Source of the DNA: an uncultured Bryobacterales bacterium
Lineage (GTDB): Bacteria > Acidobacteriota > Terriglobia > Bryobacterales > UBA6623
Reading direction: 5' to 3'
Length of the DNA: 64,000 nucleotides
Assembly (NCBI GenBank): GCA_951813065.1
Contig: CATOTH010000001.1
Coordinates: 682,001 to 746,000, forward strand
Numbering within the stretch: the first letter of the stretch is position 1; each line of letters opens with the position of its first letter. Below are positions 44,849-53,521 of this stretch, in pieces. The translations under genes and the position numbers were made by a program. The notes under the pieces were generated by a model. That model was not told where the DNA came from. It saw only the letters and a program-made list of their open reading frames with translations, and did not search any database.

Positions 44849-45607
44849 TTACAGCGCGGTCCAGCCACCATCGATCGCCATCATCGCTCCGTGCACGAAT
44901 TCCGCTTCGTCCGAACACAGATACAGCACCAGGTGGGCGATCTCATCGGGCCGCCCGAGGCGGCCGACTGGCTGGCGGGCGTCGAGCTGCTTGCGGACCT
45001 CGACCTTCTCGTGCTTGTGATACTTCTCCAGGTACGCTTCGACAAACGGCGTATCGACGGTCCCCGGGCAAACACAGTTGACCCGGATTCGCCCCGCGTA
45101 GTCGGCCGCGAGGGCGCGGGTCATGCTCACGATCGCCCCCTTCGAGGCGCAATAGGCGAACCTCCTCTTGACGCCGACCAGGCCGGCCACCGAGCCGATG
45201 TTCACAATGCACGGCCCGTTCGCGGCCAGCAGCAACGGCAGCGCCGCTCGGGTCACCATGTACGGACCCTCCACGTTGACCCGCATGACTTGGCGCCAAT
45301 CCTCCAGGTCGCACTCCTCCAGGTTGCCGACGTGCCCGATTCCGGCGTTGTTGACGAGGATGTCGAGGGAGTCGACCTGCTTGAAAGCAGCCTCGATGCT
45401 CGCGGGGTCGGTCACGTCAATCCCGAGCGGTTCCGCGTTTCGCACATCGCTGGCGAGGGCTCGCGCAGCAACCTCGTTCACATCGGCGACTCGCACGGTC
45501 GCGCCGGCCCGTGACAGGGCGCGCACGGTTTGCTCGCCGATGCCGCTGGCCCCGCCGGTCACGAGCGCTATCTTGCCGTCCAGACGAAATGGAGCTTCCT
45601 TCGGCAT
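44849..45607 (-). CDS. Classical SDR (3-oxoacyl-ACP-reductase/BDH-like)
   Basis: 252-aa NAD(P)-dependent reductase. Motifs are T17-G-G-A-S-G-I-G24, VNNAG, S139 in VNIGSVAG, Y152-C-A-S-K156 and the C-terminal GAMMAIDGGWTAL. The VRVADVN stretch after the second strand suggests NAD preference. ATG at 45607 gives the normal classical SDR length; longer in-frame starts are not family-like. It lies 42 bases upstream of the acetylesterase on the same strand. The substrate is unknown. Confidence 0.92.
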   Translation of the reverse strand: MPKEAPFRLDGKIALVTGGASGIGEQTVRALSRAGATVRVADVNEVAARALASDVRNAEPLGIDVTDPASIEAAFKQVDSLDILVNNAGIGHVGNLEECDLEDWRQVMRVNVEGPYMVTRAALPLLLAANGPCIVNIGSVAGLVGVKRRFAYCASKGAIVSMTRALAADYAGRIRVNCVCPGTVDTPFVEAYLEKYHKHEKVEVRKQLDARQPVGRLGRPDEIAHLVLYLCSDEAEFVHGAMMAIDGGWTAL

Positions 45608-45712
45608 GGACAAACGATTGTATCCCGGCCGTCCGGAACCAGGCTCGCCGGTGCAACGGCAAACCGGGCGGGCCGTTGCCTCGGGGTACAAGCCTCAGCA
45701 ATACTCGAATGC

Positions 45713-47314
45713 GTGACCGACTCCGCCCTCAACCGTCGCTCGTTCCTGCATATGCTTGGCGGTGCCGCACTGTCGGGCTGCGCTTCTGATCCAGGCGGAG
45801 TGGCCGATGAGCGGCCCAACATCGTCATCATCATGGCTGACGACATGGGCTTCTCCGACATTGGCAGCTATGGCGGGGAGATCTCGACGCCCAATCTCGA
45901 CGCCCTGGCTTCGCAGGGCCTGCGGTTCCGGCAGTTCTACAACGCGGGCCGCTGCTGCCCGACCAGGGCGTCGCTGCTGACCGGCCTATACGCCCACCAG
46001 GCGGGCGTCGGGCACATGATCAGTGACCGGGGCAGCCCCGCGTACCAGGGCTACCTGAACGAGAGCTGCATGACGATCGCGGAAGCGCTCAAGGATGCCG
46101 GCTACACCACCCTGATGTCCGGCAAGTGGCATGTCGGCGAAAACCGTCCCTACTGGCCCACGGATCGGGGCTTCGATGAGTACTTCGGCCTGATCAGCGG
46201 CGGGTCCAACTACTTCAAGCTGGACTCGGCCCGCCAGATGGCCATGGGCGCCGACCCCTACATGCCCCCCGACGACGGGTCGTTCTACATGACCGATGCA
46301 TTCAGCGACAACGCCGTGAAGTTTCTACAGAAGCACGGCGGCAAGCAGAACCCGTTCTTCCTGTATCTTGCCTACACGGCCCCTCACTGGCCCCTGCACG
46401 CCAAGCCCGAAGACATCGAGAAGTACGTCGGCAAGTACGGAGCGGGCTGGGACGAATTGCGCCGGCAGCGGTTTGCGCGGCAGGAGGAGGTCGGCATCCG
46501 TGCCGAAGACTGGACCCTCAGCCCGCGGGACCCCGACGTCCCCGCCTGGGACGAGACGGAGGACAAGGCGCTGTGGGAACGCCGGATGGAAGTCTACGCG
46601 GCGATGATCGACAGCATGGACCAGGGCATCGGCAACGTCGTGAACACCATTCGCAGTCTTGGCAAGCTCGACAACACGTTGATCCTGTTTCTGTCCGATA
46701 ACGGAGGCTGCCACGAGAGCGCGGACATTGAGCAAGGCACGCCCCGCAACACCTGGGGGGACCCGAACGCAATGCCAGGAGATTCCGCTTCGTTCGACGG
46801 CTACGACAGGCCCTGGGCGAATGCCAGCAACACGCCGCTACGCATGTTCAAGAGCTGGGTGCATGAAGGCGGGATCTCGTCACCTCTCGTTTGCCATTGG
46901 CCGGACGGCATCAAGGTTCCCGCTGGATCGATCACCGACTCCCCTGGACACGTCATCGACCTGATGGCCACTTGCCTGGATCTCTCCGGGGCCGAATACC
47001 CGCAGGTCCGCGATGGCGTTCCAATCACGCCCCTGGAGGGCAAGAGTCTGCGGCCGATCTTCGAGACCGGCGCCAGGGAAGGGCACGAAGCGATTTTCTG
47101 GGAGCACCAGGGGAATCGCGCGATGCGGATGGGCCAGTGGAAGCTCGTTTCCAAGCGTGGCGGTTCCTGGGAACTCTATGACCTGGATGCGGATCGCGCC
47201 GAATTGAGGGACCTGTCCACCGCGATGCCGGGTCGCGTCGCCGAAATGGATGCGGCCTGGCTGGACTGGGGCAAGAAAGTCGGCTGGGTGCCGTTCAACG
47301 AACTCGGAAGGTAA
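45713..47314 (+). CDS. Secreted arylsulfatase with Tat/lipoprotein signal
   Basis: 533-aa sulfatase. The N-terminus has NRRSFLHMLGGAALSGC23, a twin-arginine signal ending in a lipobox-like cysteine, so it may be an exported lipoprotein. The metal site is MADDMGFSDIGSYGGEI. The formylglycine motif is C81-C-P-T-R85 with ASLLTG. GKWHVGENRPYWPTDRGFDE, FFLYLAYTAPHWPLHA and FLSDNGGCHES are further arylsulfatase marks. GTG at 45713 is the only in-frame start near the signal. It is divergent from the SDR with about 105 bases between them, so regulation may be shared. It is the fourth sulfatase in the window. Confidence 0.92.
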   Translation: MTDSALNRRSFLHMLGGAALSGCASDPGGVADERPNIVIIMADDMGFSDIGSYGGEISTPNLDALASQGLRFRQFYNAGRCCPTRASLLTGLYAHQAGVGHMISDRGSPAYQGYLNESCMTIAEALKDAGYTTLMSGKWHVGENRPYWPTDRGFDEYFGLISGGSNYFKLDSARQMAMGADPYMPPDDGSFYMTDAFSDNAVKFLQKHGGKQNPFFLYLAYTAPHWPLHAKPEDIEKYVGKYGAGWDELRRQRFARQEEVGIRAEDWTLSPRDPDVPAWDETEDKALWERRMEVYAAMIDSMDQGIGNVVNTIRSLGKLDNTLILFLSDNGGCHESADIEQGTPRNTWGDPNAMPGDSASFDGYDRPWANASNTPLRMFKSWVHEGGISSPLVCHWPDGIKVPAGSITDSPGHVIDLMATCLDLSGAEYPQVRDGVPITPLEGKSLRPIFETGAREGHEAIFWEHQGNRAMRMGQWKLVSKRGGSWELYDLDADRAELRDLSTAMPGRVAEMDAAWLDWGKKVGWVPFNELGR

Positions 47315-47332
47315 CCAAGCTGCCGGCTCGCG

Positions 47333-48787
47333 TCAGAGTGACGCCTTGATCTTGCGGACGATAGCCGCTTCCGGCAGTTTCTTGTATTCCGGGTCCAAGG
47401 GATAGCAGCCTGAGACCAATCCATTGCGAGGGCCGGTCGTGCAGTCGCTGAATGTGCGACAAATCCGTTTCGAGTTCAGTAACCCATTCTCGAGAGCATC
47501 GCGAGGCAGGGTCGGATAGGCCAGCACCATGCGCCCCAGGCCGACGGCATCGGCCCGTCCGCTCCGCACGACCCATTGGGCGACGTGCGGCAGGAACTCC
47601 TGCAAGTAGCTGTACCCGGTACCCACGACGAACATGTCCGGAAACCGTGCCTTCAGCTCAGCGGTAGCCTGGATCTGGCGGGCGCACCCGACGAGAGGGT
47701 CTTCCGGAGGTTGGTATCCGTCGGAAGGCGGAAACAGCGCCGGACGTTGGATGTGTGGCGTGTAGTAGGGGCTGCCGGCCGTGACGTTCAGTAGGCTGAT
47801 GTCGAGTTGCTGAAGAAGTTCGACAAATCGGAACGTGTCCGCCAGATCGTACTCGACCGGGTTGTCCGGCCGTCCGCCGAAAGCGTGCCGGTATGGTAGC
47901 GAAGTCGAGAAGTCCTCGGGAATGCCCGGTCCCAGCCGGGATCCCTCGCTCTGTTCGGGGTCGGCAAGAAATGGGGCGAAGTCGAATGCGCTCAGCCGCA
48001 CTCCGATCTCCAGGCGCGTCGTCGCGGCGCGGATTCCGGCGACGATCTCGCGGAGGAACCGCGTGCGGTTCTCAAACGAGCCGCCGAATGGCCCGGGTCG
48101 GGTGACGGCGCCCAGGAACTCGTGGCCGAGGTAGCCGTGACAGTGCTTGACGTCCACGAAGTCCGCTCCGCAGCGCTCCGCAATGGAACCCGCTGTCACG
48201 AAGCAGTCGATGATCCGGCGGATCTCGTCGTCGCTCAGGACCGGGTAGTCCTCCGGCAGCCCGAACTTCCGGTCGAGGAATGGGTGCCGGTACAGGATGC
48301 AGGGTTTCATGCCCGCGGCGTCTGGTCTGGAGAACCGCCCGGAGTGGGTGAGCTGGAATCCTGTCAGTAGGTCACCGGTTGTGCCGAACTCCTTGCGGTG
48401 CTCCTCAAGCAATTCGGAGTGCAGCAGGTGCAGGGCGTCCTCGGTTGATGGCTGAATGACCAGCTGCCGCGGATTCGCGCGACTCTCCGGAGTTACCGCC
48501 ATGGCCTCGCCGCCCCAGATGCACTTCGCCCCGCTCAGCGCAAAGTTGCGCCAGCGCTTGCGCACCAGTTCGCTCGGCTTGCCGTCCTCCTCCCCGTCCC
48601 AGCCTTCCATCGGGTGGATCACGAAGCGGTTGCCGAGAGTCTTGCCCTGGAGGGCTATGGTTTGGGCGAGCGGAGATCCGGGCGCCGTTTCCACGGTTTG
48701 CTCGGCATCAATCGGAAGCCCGAGGGCATTGCAGCGACCTCGAAACTCCTCGACGGATCGCATGCGGGCGATGCGGGGATAGGACAT
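47333..48787 (-). CDS. Old Yellow Enzyme family NADH:flavin oxidoreductase
   Basis: 484-aa FMN-dependent oxidoreductase of a TIM-barrel fold (PF00724). Visible marks are NRFVIHPMEGWDG at the first strand, QLTHSGRFSRPD, the ligand segment DFVDVKHCHGYLGHEFLG, RPGPFGGSFENRTRFLREIV, VRLSAFD, DISLLNVTAGSPYY and the C-terminal DAVGLGRMVLAYPTLP. There is no C-terminal FeS/NAD domain, so it is the single-domain type, though longer than usual at both ends. It reduces activated alkenes or similar compounds. It is convergent with the upstream sulfatase. The substrate is unknown. Confidence 0.9.
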   Translation of the reverse strand: MSYPRIARMRSVEEFRGRCNALGLPIDAEQTVETAPGSPLAQTIALQGKTLGNRFVIHPMEGWDGEEDGKPSELVRKRWRNFALSGAKCIWGGEAMAVTPESRANPRQLVIQPSTEDALHLLHSELLEEHRKEFGTTGDLLTGFQLTHSGRFSRPDAAGMKPCILYRHPFLDRKFGLPEDYPVLSDDEIRRIIDCFVTAGSIAERCGADFVDVKHCHGYLGHEFLGAVTRPGPFGGSFENRTRFLREIVAGIRAATTRLEIGVRLSAFDFAPFLADPEQSEGSRLGPGIPEDFSTSLPYRHAFGGRPDNPVEYDLADTFRFVELLQQLDISLLNVTAGSPYYTPHIQRPALFPPSDGYQPPEDPLVGCARQIQATAELKARFPDMFVVGTGYSYLQEFLPHVAQWVVRSGRADAVGLGRMVLAYPTLPRDALENGLLNSKRICRTFSDCTTGPRNGLVSGCYPLDPEYKKLPEAAIVRKIKASL

Positions 48788-48900
48788 GGGCGAAGATCAT
48801 CCAGTATAAGTGGGCCTTCGAATCGCGAGCTGCAGGCCTCTCCCTGTCGGAGCAAGCCGGACGACCGTATGCGGTATGCTGGAAAGCGAGCGCGATACCG

Positions 48901-49038
48901 ATGGCGGAGAAGCACGACACGTACGCTGCGCAGTATGAGGGCAGCGGCACATTTCGCATTAGCAAGCCCAAGCGCAAGAAGAGCAAGCTGAAAGAGATCC
49001 GGGCGAAGCGAACTGCCCGGCGGTCGCGTCGTAACTAG
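48901..49038 (+). CDS. Very small basic protein, hypothetical
   Basis: 45 aa. It starts MAEKHDTYAAQYEG, then becomes extremely basic: KPKRKKSKLKEIRAKRTARR. The composition is like small ribosome-associated or nucleic-acid-binding proteins. ATG at 48901; GAAAG upstream is a weak ribosome binding site. No family was recognised. It is divergent from the oxidoreductase with about 110 bases between, and its length and context are plausible for a real gene. Confidence 0.45.
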   Translation: MAEKHDTYAAQYEGSGTFRISKPKRKKSKLKEIRAKRTARRSRRN

Positions 49039-49117
49039 GTTCTCCTGTCCCCTTCGCGGTGGGTTCCCTCGGCTAGTCGGGCCCTGTGGGTGCGACCGGC
49101 TTCGTCTCGGCCCAATT

Positions 49118-49165
49118 CTGGGTGTGCCCTCGCGCGGATCGCTGGGTGTGCCCTCGCGCGGATCG
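49118..49165 (+). repeat. Exact tandem duplication of 24 bases
   Basis: The 24-base unit CTGGGTGTGCCCTCGCGCGG-ATCG occurs twice in direct succession (49118-49141 and 49142-49165) in an intergenic region. It does not code for anything recognised. Confidence 0.9.
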
Positions 49166-49290
49166 TTTGTAACGATCTGTAACAATCCAAGTCAATCTGC
49201 AATAATGCGATATAGCCCGTGTGAGCGCGGATTGGTCACAATGGCCCGGCGCGATGCGGGGTTCCAGATAGTTTAGGGAGGGTTGGTCCT

Positions 49291-49497
49291 GTGGCTAGTC
49301 GATCAAATACAAGATTCCAGAAGCGCTTGAAGGAACTCGCGCGGGCCAGCAAGCGCCGTGACAAGGAAGAGAAAAAGCAGCAGCGCAAGGCCGAAAAGGT
49401 GACTGACGGCGAAGGACCTCCCATCGAAGCGATTGACCCGACGGACTTGGGCCTGCCTCCCTTGGATGATCAGGAAGAGGTCGTCAAGGTCCAATAG
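49291..49497 (+). CDS. Small charged protein of acidobacterial type
   Basis: 68-aa protein. The first half is basic and helical (SNTRFQKRLKELARASKRRD, then KEEKKQQRKAEK). The second half is acidic (GEGPPIEAIDPTDLG, DDQEEVV). Similar small proteins with a KFQKRxKE opening are, to my recollection, widespread in acidobacteria and unnamed. GTG at 49291 follows AGGGAGGG at good distance, so translation is likely. Possible roles include RNA or ribosome binding, but nothing is established. Confidence 0.75.
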   Translation: MASRSNTRFQKRLKELARASKRRDKEEKKQQRKAEKVTDGEGPPIEAIDPTDLGLPPLDDQEEVVKVQ

Positions 49498-49610
49498 TCT
49501 CGGCCCCTTCGGTCCCTTGGCCGCCAGTGCTCCGGCTGGGATCGCCGGTGGAGTGCCTTCCGATGCTGCGCTTGGCGCGGTTGAGGCCTGATTGATCGTG
49601 CTCGATCGAA

Positions 49611-50294
49611 TCAACCGGTAGGGAGCCGAGTCGGAACGTCGGAGTCCGTCGGCTCGCGCACCTTGACTTCGGCTTCGATCAGCGACAGCCGCTCGTTCAG
49701 GTTGGCCAAGGTCTGCCCGACCGGGTCAGGCAACTCGCCGTGCTCGAGCATCTGCCATTCATCGTGGGCTACCGCGATGCCCTTGACGGCTACCACGCGG
49801 CCCGGAATCCCGACGACGGTAGCATGCGCTGGAACATCCTTGACGACGACCGAGCCCGCACCCACCTTTACCCATTCGCCGAGGTCAATGTTCCCTAGCA
49901 CCTTGGCACCGGACCCCACCACAACGTGGTTTCCGAGAGTTGGGTGGCGTTTCTCCTTCTCGTGGCCCGTGCCGCCCAGTGTCACGCCTTGGTAGAGCAG
50001 CACATCGTCGCCGATGATGGCGGTTTCTCCGATGACAACTCCCATTCCGTGATCAATGAAGAATCGTCTTCCGATCGTCGCGCCCGGGTGGATCTCGATG
50101 CCCGTGAGGATGCGAGAGACGTGCGATAGCAGCCGTGCGGGAATGAACCACCGCCAGCGGTAGAGTCTGTGAGCAATCCGGTGAAGCAGGATCGCGTGGA
50201 CCCCGGGGTAGCACAGCAGAACCTCCATGCTGCTCTTGGCGGCGGGGTCGTGCTTGAAGACGGTCTGGATTTGTTCTCGGATTCTGCGAATCAC
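49611..50294 (-). CDS. cysE: Serine O-acetyltransferase
   Basis: 227-aa enzyme making O-acetyl-L-serine from serine and acetyl-CoA, the first step of cysteine synthesis. The N-terminal helices are short, as in EpsC/CysE of many bacteria ([30 protein letters not shown]). The left-handed beta-helix shows [40 protein letters not shown], the [14 protein letters not shown] loop with catalytic histidines, and [10 protein letters not shown]. The C-terminal tail is acidic. It stands alone here. Cysteine and sulfate supply link loosely to the sulfatases and sulfotransferase in the window, but no direct tie is shown. Confidence 0.94.
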   Translation of the reverse strand: MIRRIREQIQTVFKHDPAAKSSMEVLLCYPGVHAILLHRIAHRLYRWRWFIPARLLSHVSRILTGIEIHPGATIGRRFFIDHGMGVVIGETAIIGDDVLLYQGVTLGGTGHEKEKRHPTLGNHVVVGSGAKVLGNIDLGEWVKVGAGSVVVKDVPAHATVVGIPGRVVAVKGIAVAHDEWQMLEHGELPDPVGQTLANLNERLSLIEAEVKVREPTDSDVPTRLPTG

Positions 50295-50549
50295 TTCGAC
50301 CTCCGGATGCGGTCAGGCAGCGTCAGGACTGCCCTCGGTTACGTGGGAGAAGGCCGGACCTAAGCCGGCCCCGGACAGCAGCAAGGAATGAGCCGGAGTA
50401 TCGACATGTTCGACGGCAATCGCCGTCACATACTCGAATCGTATGGCAGCGGGCCTGGCATGTCAACGCGATGCCCCGCCGGATAGCTGCCCGCAACTGG
50501 GATTGCGGAAGGCCGGGAGCAACGCACCGCCCGAACAGCCAATTCGCCG

Positions 50550-51665
50550 CTAGCTCGGGCCTTCGGCGACTGCCGAGCGAGCCACGACCTTACCCAGCAG
50601 CTTGGCGCTGTAGATTGTCGAGGCGTAGTGCCCGCACTCGTGCGTGCAGTAGCAGCCGTTTGCCGCCTCGCCGGCGACCATTTGCGCCGTCTGGCTGAAC
50701 CAGAGGGAACGGAAGTCGTAGTTCGCTTCCCTCAAGTTGCCTATTGGAGAGTTCTTCGTTTCGCACTCGGTCACGTCGCCGTTGCTGTAGATCACGCATG
50801 CTAGCCGGCCGGAAACGCACGAGAACTGGGCTCGGCTTTCGCGAACCGTTCGCTCGACGCTATCGCGGACTTGCTCGTCCAGGCTGTGGTTCAACGTGCC
50901 GAACGCGCCGTGCCGAATCCGGCCCGAGCGGCGGTCTGCCCGCACCTGGTCGGCCAATCGGTGATAGATCTCGGGCTCGACCTCGGTCTGCCCGGGGTCG
51001 AGCGGGTTGCCCCGGCAATAGTTGTAGGACGTTCCGTCGGGATCAAACCGGCGCAGCAGCTCTTCGTGGATCCGGAGGATGTCAGCCTGGTTGTCGCGCA
51101 TCACTGTCGTGAGAGTGTGCAGGATCAGGTTGGGGTGCCGCTGTCGCAGCGGCTCGATGGCTCGTGCCGTCTCCAGTACGCGCCGGAACGCGCCATGCCT
51201 ACCGCGGATCCGGTCGTGCTCCTCTTCGTCGACATGATCGACGCTCAGGTTCAGGTGAAACCTGAGTCCCGGAGCGGCCTGCAACACCTCTGACAGTGCC
51301 GATGCGGTGCGCGCCGTGTGCTGGCCGTTGGTCGGTACGTATACGTTCGCGACCCTGTTGCACCGGTGCGCTGCCAGGATGATCCCGGCGAGATCCGGTC
51401 TCAGGAAGGGTTCGCCGCCACCAATGAACAGATTGAAGATCTCGCCCATGGAAGCCAGCGTGCGTTCAAATTCGTCGAGCGTGAAATCGCGATTGGGCTT
51501 CGGGTTGAGTTCGTCCCAGTAATAGCAGTGGATGCAGCTCTCGTCACAGCGGGTCGTGACATACAGGGTCACGAACGGCGGCGTGACCCTACCGCCGAGA
51601 GCCGTGGCGGCTTTCACGCGGACCAGGTGGGGCAGGAAGCTCCGGGTCTGGCTGTGTGCAGGCAT
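50550..51665 (-). CDS. Radical SAM protein with SPASM-like C-terminus
   Basis: 371-aa radical S-adenosylmethionine enzyme. The cluster motif is C40-D-E-S-C44-I-H-C47 followed by YYWDELN. GGGEPFLRPDL (SAM-binding GGE) and VPTNGQ are intact. The C-terminus has cysteines in SCVSGRLACVIYSNGDVTEC and CYCTHECGHY, which fit a SPASM or twitch domain holding extra iron-sulfur clusters. Such proteins modify peptides or assist cofactor making. Length is near that of anaerobic sulfatase-maturating enzymes, but the motifs are not diagnostic. No peptide substrate gene was recognised nearby. Start is ATG at 51665. Confidence 0.88.
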   Translation of the reverse strand: MPAHSQTRSFLPHLVRVKAATALGGRVTPPFVTLYVTTRCDESCIHCYYWDELNPKPNRDFTLDEFERTLASMGEIFNLFIGGGEPFLRPDLAGIILAAHRCNRVANVYVPTNGQHTARTASALSEVLQAAPGLRFHLNLSVDHVDEEEHDRIRGRHGAFRRVLETARAIEPLRQRHPNLILHTLTTVMRDNQADILRIHEELLRRFDPDGTSYNYCRGNPLDPGQTEVEPEIYHRLADQVRADRRSGRIRHGAFGTLNHSLDEQVRDSVERTVRESRAQFSCVSGRLACVIYSNGDVTECETKNSPIGNLREANYDFRSLWFSQTAQMVAGEAANGCYCTHECGHYASTIYSAKLLGKVVARSAVAEGPS

Positions 51666-51760
51666 CTCGGGATGCTAGCCAGCTAGGCGTCGCTGGCTGC
51701 ACTGCAGGATAGCAGCGCTTGGCCGCTTCTCGTTCCAGGAACGGGCCTGCCGGAGAGCCC

Positions 51761-52438
51761 TCAGTTCAGGGGGCGAATCCGGATGTTCCGCCACGCGGCC
51801 TCGAACGGCCCCATGCCTTGACGGATGCCATGCACCTGCAAGCCGATGAACCCTCCCGCGTGGTTCTTGTAGGTCTCTTCGTCGGCCAGGTCCTCGATCT
51901 GCTTGCCGTTAATCCATGTCTGGATGCGGGGCCCTTCCGCGACGACCCGGAAGCTGTTCCACTCTCCGTCACGCATCGTCTTGTGAGGGACCAGGTCGTC
52001 AGCCGGTGTCAGCCAACCCCGTCCGGTAGCTTCGCCGTAGATGTAGCCTGCCTCCGCGCCGTCGGCACCGCTGGCCTCGATTTCCACTTGCGGGCCAAAG
52101 ACCCGGCCGATCGCATTGTTCCTGCCGGTGCCGGTGGCCTCGGTCTTCTGCCGCGAGCGGATCATCACTCCGGAGTTCAACTCGTCATCGACCTTGACTT
52201 CGAACTCGAGTTCGAAGTCGCCGAAGTGAGTTGCGGTGCAGAGAAAGGAATTGGCGCTGCCCGCCGACGTCCTTCCCACGATCGATCCGTTTTCAACACG
52301 GTAGGTTGCATAGCCGTTTCGCTGGACCCAGCCGTTCAAGGTTTTTCCGTCAAACAGGTCGATCCAATCCGCCGCGGGTAGTTGCGACGAAAGTGCAATC
52401 ATCAAGAAAAGCAAACTGGGGGCTAGGGATTTTCTCAT
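51761..52438 (-). CDS. Secreted DUF1080 (3-keto-disaccharide hydrolase-like) protein
   Basis: 225-aa secreted protein with signal peptide MRKSLAPSLLFLMIALSSQL. DUF1080 (PF06439) features are IDLFDGKTLNGWVQRNG at the start, LCTATHFGDFELEFEVKVDD, NSGVMIRSRQ, GPQVEIEA, GEWNSFRVVAEGPRIQTWIN and GFIGLQVHG. The fold is a concanavalin-like jelly roll. Members are linked to glycan breakdown, including 3-ketoglycoside hydrolysis. ATG at 52438 begins the signal peptide; upstream in-frame residues are not signal-like. It fits the sulfatase and acetylesterase set. Confidence 0.92.
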   Translation of the reverse strand: MRKSLAPSLLFLMIALSSQLPAADWIDLFDGKTLNGWVQRNGYATYRVENGSIVGRTSAGSANSFLCTATHFGDFELEFEVKVDDELNSGVMIRSRQKTEATGTGRNNAIGRVFGPQVEIEASGADGAEAGYIYGEATGRGWLTPADDLVPHKTMRDGEWNSFRVVAEGPRIQTWINGKQIEDLADEETYKNHAGGFIGLQVHGIRQGMGPFEAAWRNIRIRPLN

Positions 52439-52602
52439 GGGCCTCGAGCTCGGGTGGCAAATGGAGTCCATCCGGTCGGACGGTTTCGCCGGTTTCAGTG
52501 TAACCCTTACAGTATCGGCTCGCGTCCAACAGTTGTCGGCTCTTTGCGGTGTCATTGTAGAATAGCCGATGAACCCTGCCTACTAGATAGGAGAAACACA
52601 CG

Positions 52603-53499
52603 ATGTACAACCACGCCAGTCAACAAGTTCAGCGCCTCCCGCGCGATGCGGGGGAGAGTTCGGTTACGCCCGTGGCGATTGTGTTGCTCGTAGCAATCGC
52701 GCTCCTCGCGGGTACCAATGTCTATACGCTGCTGCAGCTAAAGGAGTTTCGGCTCGAGGTCAGCGAGCAGTTCAGCGGTCACGAGGAGCGGCTCGCTTTG
52801 CTTGATGGCAGTGTCGCCCGGACCAGCACAGAGCTGGAGACCCAGGTGGGCGAGGTCAAATCCCTTGTCGAGTCGGCCGAGAAGCAGATCGATGTCAAGA
52901 CTCGCCAAGTCGAGAACAAGGTGCTGAGCCGAGCGCAGGTCTTGGAGGAGGAGCTTGAAGCCACTCGCGAGACCAGCGAAGCCAAGATCACCGAGGTCGG
53001 CGGCAAGCTCGCCGAGTACCAGGAAGTCACGAAGACTCAGGTCGGGGCGCTTGATGGCCGCGTGGAGACGGTCAAGAAGGAAGTTGACGAGACCCGTGCG
53101 GAGTTGGAAAAGACCATCGCGGAACTCACGTCTGTCAAGGGTGACTTGGGTGTGCAGAGCGGACTGATCGCTACCAACGGCACGGAACTCGCGGCACTGA
53201 AGCGTCTCGGGGAGCGGAACTACTACGAGTTCAATCTCGGCAAGGCGAAGCAGCCGCAGCGCGTGGGTCCCATCAGCATCAAGCTCACCGGCACGGATCG
53301 GAAGCGGAACCGCTTCTCGATCGAGCTCTGGGCGGACGACAGGAAGGTCGAGAAACGGCGCAAGACGCTGCTGGAACCGGTGCAATTCTACGTCGAGGGC
53401 GTGCCCATCCCGTACGAGCTGGTCATCAACAAGATCGACCAGGGGCTGATTGCGGGGTACTTGGCCACCCCCAAGACGGGCCCACGCGGGGGATCCTAG
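52603..53499 (+). CDS. Membrane-anchored coiled-coil protein
   Basis: 298-aa protein. One membrane helix near the N-terminus (TPVAIVLLVAIALLAGTNVY, residues about 22-41) is followed by a long coiled coil (about 45-195) rich in heptads such as LETQVGEVKSLVESAEKQI and RVETVKKEVDETRAELEKTI. A C-terminal beta-type domain (about 200-290) contains YYEFNLGKAKQPQRVGPISI and EPVQFYVEGVPIPYELVINK. Similar proteins recur in acidobacteria, unnamed. AGGAGAAACACACG precedes the ATG at 52603. Likely an envelope-spanning scaffold or sensor. Confidence 0.8.
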   Translation: MYNHASQQVQRLPRDAGESSVTPVAIVLLVAIALLAGTNVYTLLQLKEFRLEVSEQFSGHEERLALLDGSVARTSTELETQVGEVKSLVESAEKQIDVKTRQVENKVLSRAQVLEEELEATRETSEAKITEVGGKLAEYQEVTKTQVGALDGRVETVKKEVDETRAELEKTIAELTSVKGDLGVQSGLIATNGTELAALKRLGERNYYEFNLGKAKQPQRVGPISIKLTGTDRKRNRFSIELWADDRKVEKRRKTLLEPVQFYVEGVPIPYELVINKIDQGLIAGYLATPKTGPRGGS

Positions 53500-53521
53500 A
53501 GCCGAGCGACGATGCGAGGGT

